Below, one piece after another: positions 33,893-41,555 of a stretch of 48,348 bases of DNA; position 1 is the first letter of the stretch, and every line of letters starts with the position of its first letter. A program made the position numbers and the translations under genes. Source of the stretch: a marine gamma proteobacterium HTCC2089 (lineage in GTDB: Bacteria > Pseudomonadota > Gammaproteobacteria > Pseudomonadales > Azotimanducaceae); NCBI GenBank assembly GCA_905182905.1, contig CAJJDH010000019.1, positions 1-48,348 of the forward strand, read 5' to 3'. The notes beneath the pieces were generated by a model that was not told the origin of the DNA, did no database searches, and saw only the letters and a list, made by a program, of their open reading frames with translations.

Positions 33893-34531
33893 TTAACCCT
33901 CTTTAGCGGCGATTTTCATAGCCTCAAAAGCCCCAGACTTTAGCGCTGCAACCAATTCGGTTTCGTTGCTGATTTCCTGTTCGAACTTAGTCGCACAGCG
34001 ACCAATGTGACTAACAATATGCGCATCACTGCCGCCTATACCTTTATAATTTAATCGCTCAGCCATATTGTGAGACACCTTGTCCTCATCGTCTCGACTG
34101 CCACCATTAAACACTTCAACAATAGTCACCCCTTCAGGCACGCCAAATTCATCTAAGTGTGCAGACATGCCGACGCGCTTGCGCCCCGGATGGCAGGGTA
34201 CTGCCACTGCGCCGTGTGCATCACATGCGTTAATAACATCAGCTAAATCCAAATGGATGTTAGTGAAGTCAAAAGCTTGTTGTAACTCAGGCGTTACCCC
34301 AAAAACTAATACGTGACCGTATTGAGTTTCAACTTCTGCGCCTTTCAAAATAGTCAGAGCAAATTTTTCCGCTAAATCTGAATAGTCAGAGTCGTTATCA
34401 AATTGGCGGTGCTCGGTTAGCACAAAGCCGTCGATAGGGATGTTTTTGGCACTGATCCACTGACAGTAATTTTGTACCTTCGCTCGGCCGTCATCACTTT
34501 TAATAGAGTGGGCGTGTAAATCTAAAATCAT
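33893..34531 (-). CDS. PHP-domain metal-dependent phosphoesterase
   Basis: 212 residues. PHP metal motifs are LDLHAHSIKSDDG (about 3-15), LTEHRQF, LKGAEVET, AVPCHPGRKR and GIGGSDAHIVSHIGRCAT. It is distinct from, and shorter than, the RNase AM-like PHP protein at 19575. Small stand-alone PHP proteins of this type are probable phosphatases or nucleases of unknown substrate. It starts 26 bases after the coaE stop on the same strand, indicating a coaE-PHP operon. Confidence 0.85.
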   Translation of the reverse strand: MILDLHAHSIKSDDGRAKVQNYCQWISAKNIPIDGFVLTEHRQFDNDSDYSDLAEKFALTILKGAEVETQYGHVLVFGVTPELQQAFDFTNIHLDLADVINACDAHGAVAVPCHPGRKRVGMSAHLDEFGVPEGVTIVEVFNGGSRDDEDKVSHNMAERLNYKGIGGSDAHIVSHIGRCATKFEQEISNETELVAALKSGAFEAMKIAAKEG

Positions 34532-34557
34532 ATTGCTTCTCTGTTTCTTGCTGCTTA

Positions 34558-35154
34558 TTAAGACGTGCTAATAGCCGCCCACAAGGGCTTAATTTGCTCT
34601 ATTAAGTTGTCTTGATCCGCTGCGTTGTAAATGACCTGATCAGCTTTAGCGACACGTTCATCGTTACTCAGTTGGGCGTCAATTCTCGCTTGTACGCTAG
34701 CAGCATCAACACCGTCCCTAGCGCTCGCCCGTGCAATAGCAATGCTAGGTTCGACAACGGTTACCCAAACCTGGTCTACCAAGCTCAGCCAATTTGCTTC
34801 GATGAGTACGGCTGCTTCCAAAACTACAACACGATCTGGTGCTTGGGCTTTTGCGGTAGCTATCTCATTTTGGGCCATTGCTTGAATGGCAGGCCAGACG
34901 ATATCTGTGAGTTGCTTTAGTCCATCAGGGTGACCAAAAACCTTACCACCTAGCGAACGTCGATCTACTTCGCCGTCATCGCCAACTATATCTTCACCGA
35001 AGGCCTCCACAACTTGAGTAAAGGCTTGGGTGCCGCTTAGGTAGGCGCTGTGGCCTAGTTTGTCAGCGTCAATAACATATGCACCCCAAGTGTCTAAAGT
35101 GCTGGCAACGGTTGATTTGCCTGAGGCAATGCCGCCAGTGAGTCCAATAATCAA
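34558..35154 (-). CDS. coaE: Dephospho-CoA kinase
   Basis: 198 residues, the normal length. The P-loop GGIASGKS is at residues 7-14, followed by VIDADKLGHSAYLSGTQAF, the Asp33-Ala-Asp substrate region, FGHPDGLKQLTDIVWPAI and VVVLEAAVLIEANWLSLVDQVWVTVV. The late motif ARIDAQLSNDERVAKADQVIYN closes the lid and CoA regions. It performs the last step of CoA synthesis, phosphorylation of dephospho-CoA. Usual gammaproteobacterial neighbours (pilD, yacG) are absent. It is divergent from the ferredoxin gene. Confidence 0.96.
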   Translation of the reverse strand: MIIGLTGGIASGKSTVASTLDTWGAYVIDADKLGHSAYLSGTQAFTQVVEAFGEDIVGDDGEVDRRSLGGKVFGHPDGLKQLTDIVWPAIQAMAQNEIATAKAQAPDRVVVLEAAVLIEANWLSLVDQVWVTVVEPSIAIARASARDGVDAASVQARIDAQLSNDERVAKADQVIYNAADQDNLIEQIKPLWAAISTS

Positions 35155-35288
35155 AGTAAATTTCCCTCCAAAATAAGCTGCTAATTCTAGCTGGGAGGGC
35201 TGCGCAAAGCGAGGGCGAGGGTCGTGGAATGGGCAACTTTGTGTACTCGGCTATCTCATAAGTTGACCGATGTTGGTAACATAGCAAA

Positions 35289-35603
35289 ATGATAAAAGTA
35301 GTATTTATTCAACCCGATGGGCGCCGCGATGAGGTCCAAGCACCGGCTGGCGACAGTCTTATGGATGCAGCGGTAGATAACGGCGTGGCAGGAATTATTG
35401 GTCAGTGTGGGGGTGGTTGTACTTGCTGTACCTGTCACTGCTGGGTGGAGGCAGAGTGGGCTTCGAAGCTCGGATTACCGCATCCGGATGAGTTGGATCT
35501 TTTGGAATATGCAGAGGGTCGTGAGGACAATAGCCGTTTGGCGTGTCAGATTAGATTGAATGAAGACTTGGACGGTCTTGTAGTCACAATACCGTCCGAG
35601 TAG
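35289..35603 (+). CDS. 2Fe-2S ferredoxin (adrenodoxin/FdxB-like)
   Basis: 104 residues. The expected four ligands are Cys40, Cys46, Cys49 and Cys86, spaced C-x5-C-x2-C-x36-C as in adrenodoxin-type ferredoxins that serve cytochrome P450s or oxygenases. Three further cysteines (44, 47, 51) crowd the same loop, GQCGGGCTCCTCHCWV. The remainder, LDLLEYAEGREDNSRLACQIRLNEDLDGLVV, is typical. No redox partner is adjacent and no Shine-Dalgarno is evident at the ATG, so expression might be weak or from a leaderless transcript. Confidence 0.9.
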   Translation: MIKVVFIQPDGRRDEVQAPAGDSLMDAAVDNGVAGIIGQCGGGCTCCTCHCWVEAEWASKLGLPHPDELDLLEYAEGREDNSRLACQIRLNEDLDGLVVTIPSE

Positions 35604-35610
35604 TCGATTT

Positions 35611-35632
35611 ACTCTTCACACAAAGAGTTTTC
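35611..35632 (+). terminator. Weak terminator-like hairpin after ferredoxin
   Basis: ACTCTT (35611-35616) pairs with AAGAGT (35623-35628) around CACACA and is followed by TTTTCT. The stem is only six A/T-rich pairs, but the T-run and position, eight bases after the ferredoxin stop and before a convergent gene, support a terminator. Confidence 0.5.
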
Positions 35633-35650
35633 TATTAATAGATAGAAGAG

Positions 35651-36043
35651 TTATTCGGCAGGGCCTTCTGCTGCGGGTGCTTTGTTCATTTGCATAGCAC
35701 TAAACAGTAAGATCGTCGCCATAACTACTTCTGCAACAATAAAAGTGGTAGTAAATTCTGCTCCATGAACGGCCCAGGCAAGGGTGCGGAAAATAGCCGT
35801 GAGGGTTAATAGTAGCGCTGTTGCTTGTAGCCAATGACCTTGCTGACGAATGGCGCCAACAAAACATAAAATTGTGCCTCCGACAAAGAACGAAGACATA
35901 TCGCCAATTTGCGTGCTGCGACCAATGCCGTCCAACAATGGCATACCCAGACTCAGTGCCGCAGCAGTTGGGTCTATTATCCAAGTGACCCCAGTTGACG
36001 CTAATACTAAACCTACTAGACCCGCCAAAATTCGTGGCAACAT
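35651..36043 (-). CDS. Small membrane protein of unknown function
   Basis: ATG 36043 is preceded by AGGAGAGGAATT, so I use it rather than the longer frame from 36085; 130 residues. Four hydrophobic segments are visible: ILAGLVGLVLASTGVTWII, SSFFVGGTILCFVGAI, ATALLLTLTAIFRTLAWAV and FIVAEVVMATILLFSAMQ. The segment between the first two, GMPLLDGIGRSTQIGDMSSFF, recalls small DUF4345-like membrane proteins, but I cannot be sure. No enzyme motif is present. It is convergent with the ferredoxin gene. Confidence 0.7.
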   Translation of the reverse strand: MLPRILAGLVGLVLASTGVTWIIDPTAAALSLGMPLLDGIGRSTQIGDMSSFFVGGTILCFVGAIRQQGHWLQATALLLTLTAIFRTLAWAVHGAEFTTTFIVAEVVMATILLFSAMQMNKAPAAEGPAE

Positions 36044-36279
36044 AATTCCTCTCCTAAAGATTAGTGAGGCCTCAGTGTAGTGCAATGAGCGGCGCTTGCC
36101 ATAGTAAATGGGTACCTAAAAAGATTTTGCAGAAGCTGCACTGCCTGTACTTGTTGCTTTCGGTAGTTGCGTGTGCGCTTCTTTAAGGCGCAGGGCTGCT
36201 AGTATCTATGGCTGCTTACTATCTGTCGCGTGGGCAGTATGATATGAACGCTACTGAATTTATTGGTTAAGGAAATTTT

Positions 36280-36951
36280 ATGCCACTTACTGGAAAGAAA
36301 ATGGTCATTACGGGCGCTGCTGGCGGGCTGGGAGCAGGTGTTGCCCGTGTCGCTAAGCGTCATGGTGCAGAGGTGGTTTTGCTAGATGTGATTGAAGACT
36401 TTCAGTCAGACCTTGGCCAAACCTTTAGTGTTGATCTAACAGACTCAGATAATGTGGAAGCTTGCTTTGAAGCCATTGGACCATTCGATATTGTGGCTAA
36501 CATTGCCGGTGGGTTCGATATGGGCCCAGAGGTGCATCAAACCGATGATGCTTTGTGGGATGCGCTGTTTGATATTAACGTCACCACATTACGCAGAGTG
36601 TTGTCTGCGGCTACGCCAAGGCTGCTGGCAAATGGCGGCGGACGAATTATCAATGTAGGTGCCGTAGGCGCGCTAAAAGGTGGGCCGAATATGGGTGCTT
36701 ATCTTGCGTCGAAATCAGTAGTAATGCGCTTAACCGAATCTCTTAGTGAAGAGGTTAAGGGTCAAGGGATTAACGTCAATGCAGTGTTACCAAGTGTTAT
36801 TAACACCGCGAGGAACCGGCAAGATATGCCTGATGCTGACTTCAGTTTGTGGGTAGATCCGGAAGACTTGGGCCAAGTGGTTTGTTTTCTGGGTTCAGAT
36901 GCGGCCAAAGCCATTCATGGTGCATTGATTCCGGTAAATGGTCTGACCTAG
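36280..36951 (+). CDS. Short-chain dehydrogenase/reductase
   Basis: 223 residues, slightly short for the family. The nucleotide motif ITGAAGGLGAGVA is at about 10-22, NIAGGFDMGPE in the NNAG position, and the catalytic pair is present in GAYLASKSVVMRLTE (Tyr141, Lys145). The residue 13 before Tyr, normally the catalytic Ser, is Ala128 in INVGAVGALKGG. TAAGGAAATTTT precedes the ATG. Such Ser-less members occur, but activity is less certain. It is convergent with mmsA, with a pair of hairpins between. Confidence 0.87.
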   Translation: MPLTGKKMVITGAAGGLGAGVARVAKRHGAEVVLLDVIEDFQSDLGQTFSVDLTDSDNVEACFEAIGPFDIVANIAGGFDMGPEVHQTDDALWDALFDINVTTLRRVLSAATPRLLANGGGRIINVGAVGALKGGPNMGAYLASKSVVMRLTESLSEEVKGQGINVNAVLPSVINTARNRQDMPDADFSLWVDPEDLGQVVCFLGSDAAKAIHGALIPVNGLT

Positions 36952-36996
36952 TTTGCTGTTAGTCAGGCAGCACCCCAAAAGCAATACTGTATTTAA

Positions 36997-37045
36997 GGCC
37001 CACGGAGTGGGCCTCTTCGTATAAAGCCCACGGAGTGGGCCTCTT
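36997..37045. terminator. Tandemly duplicated terminator-like hairpins
   Basis: The 20-base string GCCCACGGAGTGGGCCTCTT occurs twice, at 36998-37017 and 37026-37045. Each copy folds into a GGA-loop hairpin: stem GGCCCAC/GTGGGCC (7 bp) in the first, GCCCAC/GTGGGC in the second, followed by TCTT. They lie between convergent SDR and mmsA genes and likely serve as terminators, the second probably a local duplication of the first. Confidence 0.75.
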
Positions 37046-37083
37046 AGACTGACCTTCATAAAAGTCACAATCGTTGTTAACTG

Positions 37084-38583
37084 CTACTCCATAACTGGTA
37101 TGGAGAAGGCCGCATTTTGGGTCTCACCTTCAGGCCAACGCTGAGTTACAGTTTTAGTTTGGGTGTAAAAACGTACACCTTCCATACCGTGTTGGTTGGC
37201 GTCACCAAAGGCAGAACGCTTCCATCCACCGAAACTGTGATAAGCCACAGGTACGGGAATCGGCACGTTAATACCCACCATGCCCACATTTACACGCTGC
37301 GCAAAATCTCTTGCCGCGCCGCCGCTACGGGTAAAGATAGCTACGCCATTACCATATTGGTGGTCGGAAGGTCTTTGCAGGGCTGTTTCAAAATCGTCCT
37401 CTCGAAGTACTTGTAGTACCGGGCCAAAGATCTCGTCCTTGTAACTTTGCATAGTGGGCTTAACGTTATCGAACAGAGTAGGGCCGACAAAAAAACCTTT
37501 TTCGTAACCTTGTAGTGAGAAATTACGTCCATCGACGATAAGATCAGCGCCCTCATCCACACCCATTTGAATATAGTTTTCAATCTTCTCTTTATGCACT
37601 GAGGAAACCACGGGGCCGTAGTCAGCATTGGGATCTGTTGAAATGCCAACTTTGAGTTTATCCAGCTCCTTGGTCATGGCATCTACAAAGCGGTCACCGG
37701 TTTCATTGCCAACTGCCACAACAGTAGACAGTGCCATGCATCGCTCACCAGCAGAGCCATAGGCTGCACCGGTTATGTCCTGCACCGCCTGTTGCATATC
37801 TGCGTCTGGTAAAATTATGCCGTGGTTTTTAGCGCCGCCCATAGCCTGCACACGCTTACCGTGTTCAGCACAGCCACGGTACACGTAGTGGGCGATATCT
37901 GATGAACCAACAAAGCTCACAGCACGTACTGAAGGATTAGCGATAATGGCATCTACGGCTTCTTTATCACCGTTGACAACATTGAGTACCCCGGGAGGTG
38001 CACCGGCTTCCAGCATTAGTTCGGCTAAACGCATGGGCACACCGGGATCTTTTTCTGAAGGTTTTAGAATGAAAGTACAGCCTGTGGCTATGGCAACGCC
38101 AAACATCCACATAGGAATCATTGCTGGGAAATTGAACGGAGTAATACCCGCTACAACGCCAATAGCTTGGCGCATGCTGTAAACGTCAATGCCGGGACCA
38201 GCGCCTTGGGTGTACTCGCCTTTCATAAGGTGTGGAATGCCACAGGCAAACTCTATGACATCGAGGCCGCGTTGAATGTCGCCTTGGGAGTCTGCTAACA
38301 CCTTGCCATGCTCTTCAGAAAGAATAAGGGCAAGTTCGTCTGCATGGGCTTCAACTAAAGATTTGAACTTAAACATAACCCGAGCGCGACGCTGGGGATT
38401 CATACCTGACCATTCTGGAAAAGCGGCTTGAGCTGCTGCAATGGCAGAGTCCACTTCGCTGGTAGTGGCAAGGCTTACTGTGCCCGACACTTCGCCCAGT
38501 GAGGGGTTGTAAATATCACTGCTGCGCCCGGAAGTACCTTGGACAACTTCACCGTTAACGAAATGCTGATAAGCTTTGCTCAT
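37084..38583 (-). CDS. mmsA: CoA-acylating methylmalonate-semialdehyde dehydrogenase
   Basis: 499 residues. The start QHFVNGEVVQGTSGRSSDIYNPSLGEV and GITPFNFPAMIPMWMFGVAIATG are typical of MmsA/IolA. Catalytic Cys282 is in SAGERCMALSTVV. The Glu general base of ordinary aldehyde dehydrogenases is replaced in VQAMGGAKNHGIILPDAD, as expected for this CoA-dependent branch. It converts (methyl)malonate semialdehyde to propionyl- or acetyl-CoA in valine or inositol breakdown. GGGAAGGGAAA precedes the ATG. mmsB and other valine genes are not adjacent. A 12-bp palindrome lies 70 bases upstream. Confidence 0.95.
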   Translation of the reverse strand: MSKAYQHFVNGEVVQGTSGRSSDIYNPSLGEVSGTVSLATTSEVDSAIAAAQAAFPEWSGMNPQRRARVMFKFKSLVEAHADELALILSEEHGKVLADSQGDIQRGLDVIEFACGIPHLMKGEYTQGAGPGIDVYSMRQAIGVVAGITPFNFPAMIPMWMFGVAIATGCTFILKPSEKDPGVPMRLAELMLEAGAPPGVLNVVNGDKEAVDAIIANPSVRAVSFVGSSDIAHYVYRGCAEHGKRVQAMGGAKNHGIILPDADMQQAVQDITGAAYGSAGERCMALSTVVAVGNETGDRFVDAMTKELDKLKVGISTDPNADYGPVVSSVHKEKIENYIQMGVDEGADLIVDGRNFSLQGYEKGFFVGPTLFDNVKPTMQSYKDEIFGPVLQVLREDDFETALQRPSDHQYGNGVAIFTRSGGAARDFAQRVNVGMVGINVPIPVPVAYHSFGGWKRSAFGDANQHGMEGVRFYTQTKTVTQRWPEGETQNAAFSIPVME

Positions 38584-38652
38584 TATTATTTTCCCTTCCC
38601 AGATAACAAAATATTTGTCTGTAGTTTATTCCTACCGGCGAAAGAATAGTAT

Positions 38653-38664
38653 CTTGCCGGCAAG
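38653..38664. promoter_or_regulatory. 12-bp perfect palindrome, candidate operator
   Basis: CTTGCCGGCAAG is a perfect palindrome, within the divergent gap between mmsA and the D-2-hydroxyacid dehydrogenase. An overlapping inverted repeat CCGGC/GCCGG (38635-38660) surrounds it. Position suits a shared repressor or activator site for the two divergent genes; no regulator gene is nearby. Confidence 0.4.
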
Positions 38665-38775
38665 GTAAAATACGTGGCGGGATGATTTAATGCAGGTGGC
38701 AAGCCTTCGAGCCAATATCGCATATAGCCAGCTTTGCCGCATTCGATGAAAGCTGATGATTAAGAGAGACCAGTA

Positions 38776-39744
38776 GTGAATGAAAAACCTGTAGTTCTAC
38801 TAACCCGGCGCTGGCCCGAAAAGGTTGAATCCCAAATGGCCGAGCTCTTTGAGCTGCGTGTCAACGCTAGTGATTTACCTATGAGTGACGCTCAGCTGGC
38901 CCAAGCATTATTGGAGGTCGACATTGTCTGCCCCACGGTAACCGACAAAATTGACGGGCAAATGCTCAGCGCCGCAAATATTCGCACGCGTCTATTGGCG
39001 AATTTTGGCGTAGGTTTTAATCATATAGACATTGCAGCGGCATCGAGGCTGGGCATAAGGGTAACCAATACCCCAGGCGTGCTGACCGATGCAACGGCTG
39101 AGATAGCTATGACACTATTACTTACCAGTGCGCGGAGAACTGGTGAGGGAGAGCGCCTTGTACGCTCGGGAGGCTGGGATGGCTGGCGGCCCACGCATAT
39201 GCTTTCCACTCAGGTGACCGGCAAAACCTTAGGCATTATCGGTATGGGGCGTATTGGTACCGCCTTGGCGCGTCAGGCCCATCATGGCTTTGGTATGCCC
39301 ATTTTGTATACGTCGAGAAACGCCAGACCTCAATCTGAAGAAATAGAGCTTGGTGCGTGGCGCTGTGACATCGATGAATTATTGCAGCGCTCTGACTTTG
39401 TCAGTATCAATTGTCCGGCTACACCCGAAACTCAGAACCTTATTGATTCAGACAAGCTAAATCTCATGCAGCCCCATGCGCATTTGATCAATACAGCTAG
39501 GGGCGACATAGTGAATGAAGCGGACTTGGTTGCCGCACTTGGTAACGGGGTGATTGCGGGTGCAGGGCTGGATGTATTTGTAGATGAACCAAATGTGTCT
39601 CAGGCTCTAATGGATTTGCAACAAGTTGTACTGTTGCCCCACATGGGTAGCGGTACTTTGGAAACTCGTGAGGCTATGGGTATGTGCGCGCTGGCGAACA
39701 TTCGTGCGTTTTTGTCCGAGCAGCCGTTACCCAATCTGGTATAG
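38776..39744 (+). CDS. D-isomer-specific 2-hydroxyacid dehydrogenase (glyoxylate/hydroxypyruvate reductase-like)
   Basis: 322 residues from a GTG start with GAGAGA upstream. The N-terminal domain has LLANFGVGFNHIDIAAASRLGIRVTNTPGVLTDATAE. The NAD(P)-binding motif GKTLGIIGMGRIGTALA is near 150-166. Catalytic residues are Arg in NTARGDIVNE, Glu in DVFVDEP and His in LLPHMGSGT. Closest named types are glyoxylate and hydroxypyruvate reductases. It reduces a 2-oxoacid to the D-hydroxyacid. It is followed after 33 bases by a small membrane-protein gene. Confidence 0.92.
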   Translation: MNEKPVVLLTRRWPEKVESQMAELFELRVNASDLPMSDAQLAQALLEVDIVCPTVTDKIDGQMLSAANIRTRLLANFGVGFNHIDIAAASRLGIRVTNTPGVLTDATAEIAMTLLLTSARRTGEGERLVRSGGWDGWRPTHMLSTQVTGKTLGIIGMGRIGTALARQAHHGFGMPILYTSRNARPQSEEIELGAWRCDIDELLQRSDFVSINCPATPETQNLIDSDKLNLMQPHAHLINTARGDIVNEADLVAALGNGVIAGAGLDVFVDEPNVSQALMDLQQVVLLPHMGSGTLETREAMGMCALANIRAFLSEQPLPNLV

Positions 39745-39777
39745 GCTATACCCGCTGGGCTTAGTTAAGGGGAAGAA

Positions 39778-40206
39778 ATGAACGATAACGCAACAATTTG
39801 GCAGCGGGTAAAAGCAGATTGGTCTGTTCGACCAATTTGGATGAATTTGATTTTCTACTTTTGTTTGTACATGACCTTTATCTACATGCCTTTCGATATG
39901 TTCTATAAACCAGCGGCTAACGACCATGAAATATGGTTTGGCTTTGCTTTAACAGGATGGTGGGCGAAGGCTACAGAGCCCCTGCATTGGATGATTTACG
40001 CTGCTGGCGCTTATGGTTTTGCTGGTATGAAACGTTGGATGTGGCCTTGGGCAGCTGTCTATGCAGCTCAAGTTGTGATCGCCATGGTGGTTTGGAATTT
40101 CGTCAATCCACGCGGAGGCGGCACGACCAGTGCATTGATCGCCGGTGCGATATTTATGTTGCCATTAGTCGCACTTATAAGAGCCCGGGCAAGATTTACT
40201 AATTGA
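39778..40206 (+). CDS. Small membrane protein of unknown function
   Basis: 142 residues with AAGGGGAAG as ribosome site. About three to four membrane segments: MNLIFYFCLYMTFIYMPFD, LHWMIYAAGAYGFAGM, WPWAAVYAAQVVIAMVVW and SALIAGAIFMLPLVALI. It is rich in Trp and Tyr at helix ends and contains WFGFALTGWWAKATEPLHW. No homology recognised. It lies between the hydroxyacid dehydrogenase and the Ddn-like gene on the same strand and may be in their transcript. Confidence 0.75.
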   Translation: MNDNATIWQRVKADWSVRPIWMNLIFYFCLYMTFIYMPFDMFYKPAANDHEIWFGFALTGWWAKATEPLHWMIYAAGAYGFAGMKRWMWPWAAVYAAQVVIAMVVWNFVNPRGGGTTSALIAGAIFMLPLVALIRARARFTN

Positions 40207-40273
40207 TCATGCTCCCAGCGAGCGATAATTTGACAAGTGACTTATAAGAATATTACTAAACGAGGAGAACAAT

Positions 40274-40693
40274 ATGAGTACAAGCACATTGCCCGACTGG
40301 GCTGCAGAGCATATGAAAAACTATCTGGCTACGGATGGTGAAGATGGTCACATCTGGCGCGGTGTACCAACCCTGTTGTTAACCACCACTGGTCGAAAGA
40401 GCGGTGAGCCGCGTATGTTGCCGCTGATCTACGGCAAGCACGGTGATGACGTTGTTATTATTGCATCCAAAGGCGGTTACCCAGACCATCCTAGTTGGTA
40501 CGTCAACTTAGATGCGGATCCTAATGTGCAAGTACAGGTAGCAGCAGATAAGTTTGCGGCGACAGCCATAACTGTGACTGACGAGCGACGCCAAGTCATG
40601 TGGGACGCGTTGGCTGAAATTTGGCCGCCTTATATCGAGTATCAAGCCAAGACTGATCGTCAAATTCCAGTGGTGTTGCTGCAACGCAAGTAA
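40274..40693 (+). CDS. Ddn-like, nitroreductase/deazaflavin (F420)-dependent family protein
   Basis: 139 residues, with GAGGAGAA before the ATG. VPTLLLTTTGRKSGEPRMLPLIYGKHGDDVVIIASKGGYPDHPSWYVNLDADPNVQV is the complete core of the DUF385/FDOR-A group, whose best-known member is mycobacterial Ddn. The GRKSG loop contacts the deazaflavin phosphates in known structures. Most members use F420, which is common in actinomycetes but rare in gammaproteobacteria. No F420 biosynthesis gene is in this window, so cofactor use is open. A strong terminator follows. Confidence 0.9.
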   Translation: MSTSTLPDWAAEHMKNYLATDGEDGHIWRGVPTLLLTTTGRKSGEPRMLPLIYGKHGDDVVIIASKGGYPDHPSWYVNLDADPNVQVQVAADKFAATAITVTDERRQVMWDALAEIWPPYIEYQAKTDRQIPVVLLQRK

Positions 40694-40736
40694 CCGATTG
40701 GGTTAGGGCCTCTGCGCCGCCGTCTAGTCAGCTTTT

Positions 40737-40760
40737 AAAAGGCCCGTCCGGGCCTTTTTC
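40737..40760 (+). terminator. Rho-independent terminator after the Ddn-like gene
   Basis: AAAAGGCCCG (40737-40746) pairs with CGGGCCTTTT (40749-40758), with only TC between, followed by further T and pyrimidine residues. It lies 44 bases after the Ddn-like stop. This is a strong canonical terminator and ends the group of genes starting at the hydroxyacid dehydrogenase. Confidence 0.93.
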
Positions 40761-40771
40761 TTTTCTTTTTT

Positions 40772-40804
40772 TGGTTGGGTTGGGTTGGGCTGGGGTGGGG
40801 TGGG
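40772..40804 (+). repeat. G-tract cluster with G-quadruplex potential
   Basis: Six runs of three or four G (40777-79, 40782-84, 40787-89, 40792-95, 40797-800, 40802-04) are separated by loops of one or two bases, in the order TTGGGTTGGGTTGGGC then TGGGGTGGGGTGGG. Such short loops favour a stable parallel G-quadruplex on the plus strand. It directly follows the terminator and precedes a decayed VOC gene. Confidence 0.85.
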
Positions 40805-40883
40805 CCAACTAATAAGTTAACGGCCCGGGAAGTGTATGATACAAATTGCCGCGCCGCGAACATCAAATATAAACGAAAAACCA

Positions 40884-41159
40884 ATGACAAATTTCGCTAC
40901 CGCAGACAAAAATTGTTTCCCTTTACGGGCGATCAATGGTCTATCGGATTCTATGCTTGCAAGATGGGCTTCGATCTCAAGGGGCAATTTGCCTCAGCAA
41001 TGGCGATTGTCTCAAAAGGCGACCTCGATCTATGGCGCAGGCCCTAGCGCCTCGGCGTCCAAACCTATGCCAGATGGCGCAATGCCAGAACTAGGTGGTT
41101 GGGCGCGTTTCGTTGCGCCAGTTGCAGGCCCATCAGGAAATTTAGTAGAACTGTTGTAG
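40884..41159 (+). pseudogene. Decayed VOC (glyoxalase-fold) gene
   Basis: Pieces of one VOC protein lie in two reading frames. The start MTNFATADKN begins at ATG 40884; the continuation FPFTGDQWSIGFYACKMGFD and GQFASAMAIVSKGDLDLW is in another frame, which stops at 41047; then AGPSASASKPMPDGAMPELGG with WARFV is back in the first. The end jumps straight from ARFVAPV to AGPSGNLVELL, where intact relatives have about 40 more residues, so an internal deletion has also occurred. At least two frameshifts plus a deletion make it nonfunctional. The assignment rests on recalled family patterns such as LSRGDLRLWLSGP and GGWNRIVLEV. Confidence 0.72.
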
Positions 41160-41186
41160 GCAGGCGGTTAGTTCACTAAGGCTATT

Positions 41187-41555
41187 TTAGCTGTTAGGTT
41201 GTTGCGGCTCTTTTTGCCGCCACAGAAAAGTGGCAACCAAGATCAATATAACCCCCTGTAAACCTAGAATTCGTTGGTCTATATCCATATATACACTTAG
41301 CGCCAATAGTGCTGCCATAGTGAGAGTTGCCACCACTTTGATAGATCGTGAAATTGTTCTACTGGTTTGCCAATTAACAATAGGTGGGCCTAGTTTGGGG
41401 TGATTGATCAGCCAGTCGTGCATACGCTGGGAGCCGCGGCTAAAACATATGGCGGCAAGCAGTAAGAAAGGGGTGGTGGGCAGTAACGGCAATGCAATGC
41501 CAACTACGCCTAGAATAACAAACAGCCAACCTAGTCCAATCCATACGTATTTCAT
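41187..41555 (-). CDS. YbaN-like (DUF454) inner-membrane protein
   Basis: 122 residues, near E. coli YbaN (125). Family pattern is clear: GLGWLFVILGVVGIALPLLPTTPFLLLAAICFSRGSQRMHDWLINHPKLGPPIVNW. Three hydrophobic segments are seen, at about 4-22, 24-39 and 73-110. Function of the family is unknown. It is the only intact gene on the minus strand between mmsA and the window end, and is convergent with the decayed VOC gene. Confidence 0.9.
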   Translation of the reverse strand: MKYVWIGLGWLFVILGVVGIALPLLPTTPFLLLAAICFSRGSQRMHDWLINHPKLGPPIVNWQTSRTISRSIKVVATLTMAALLALSVYMDIDQRILGLQGVILILVATFLWRQKEPQQPNS

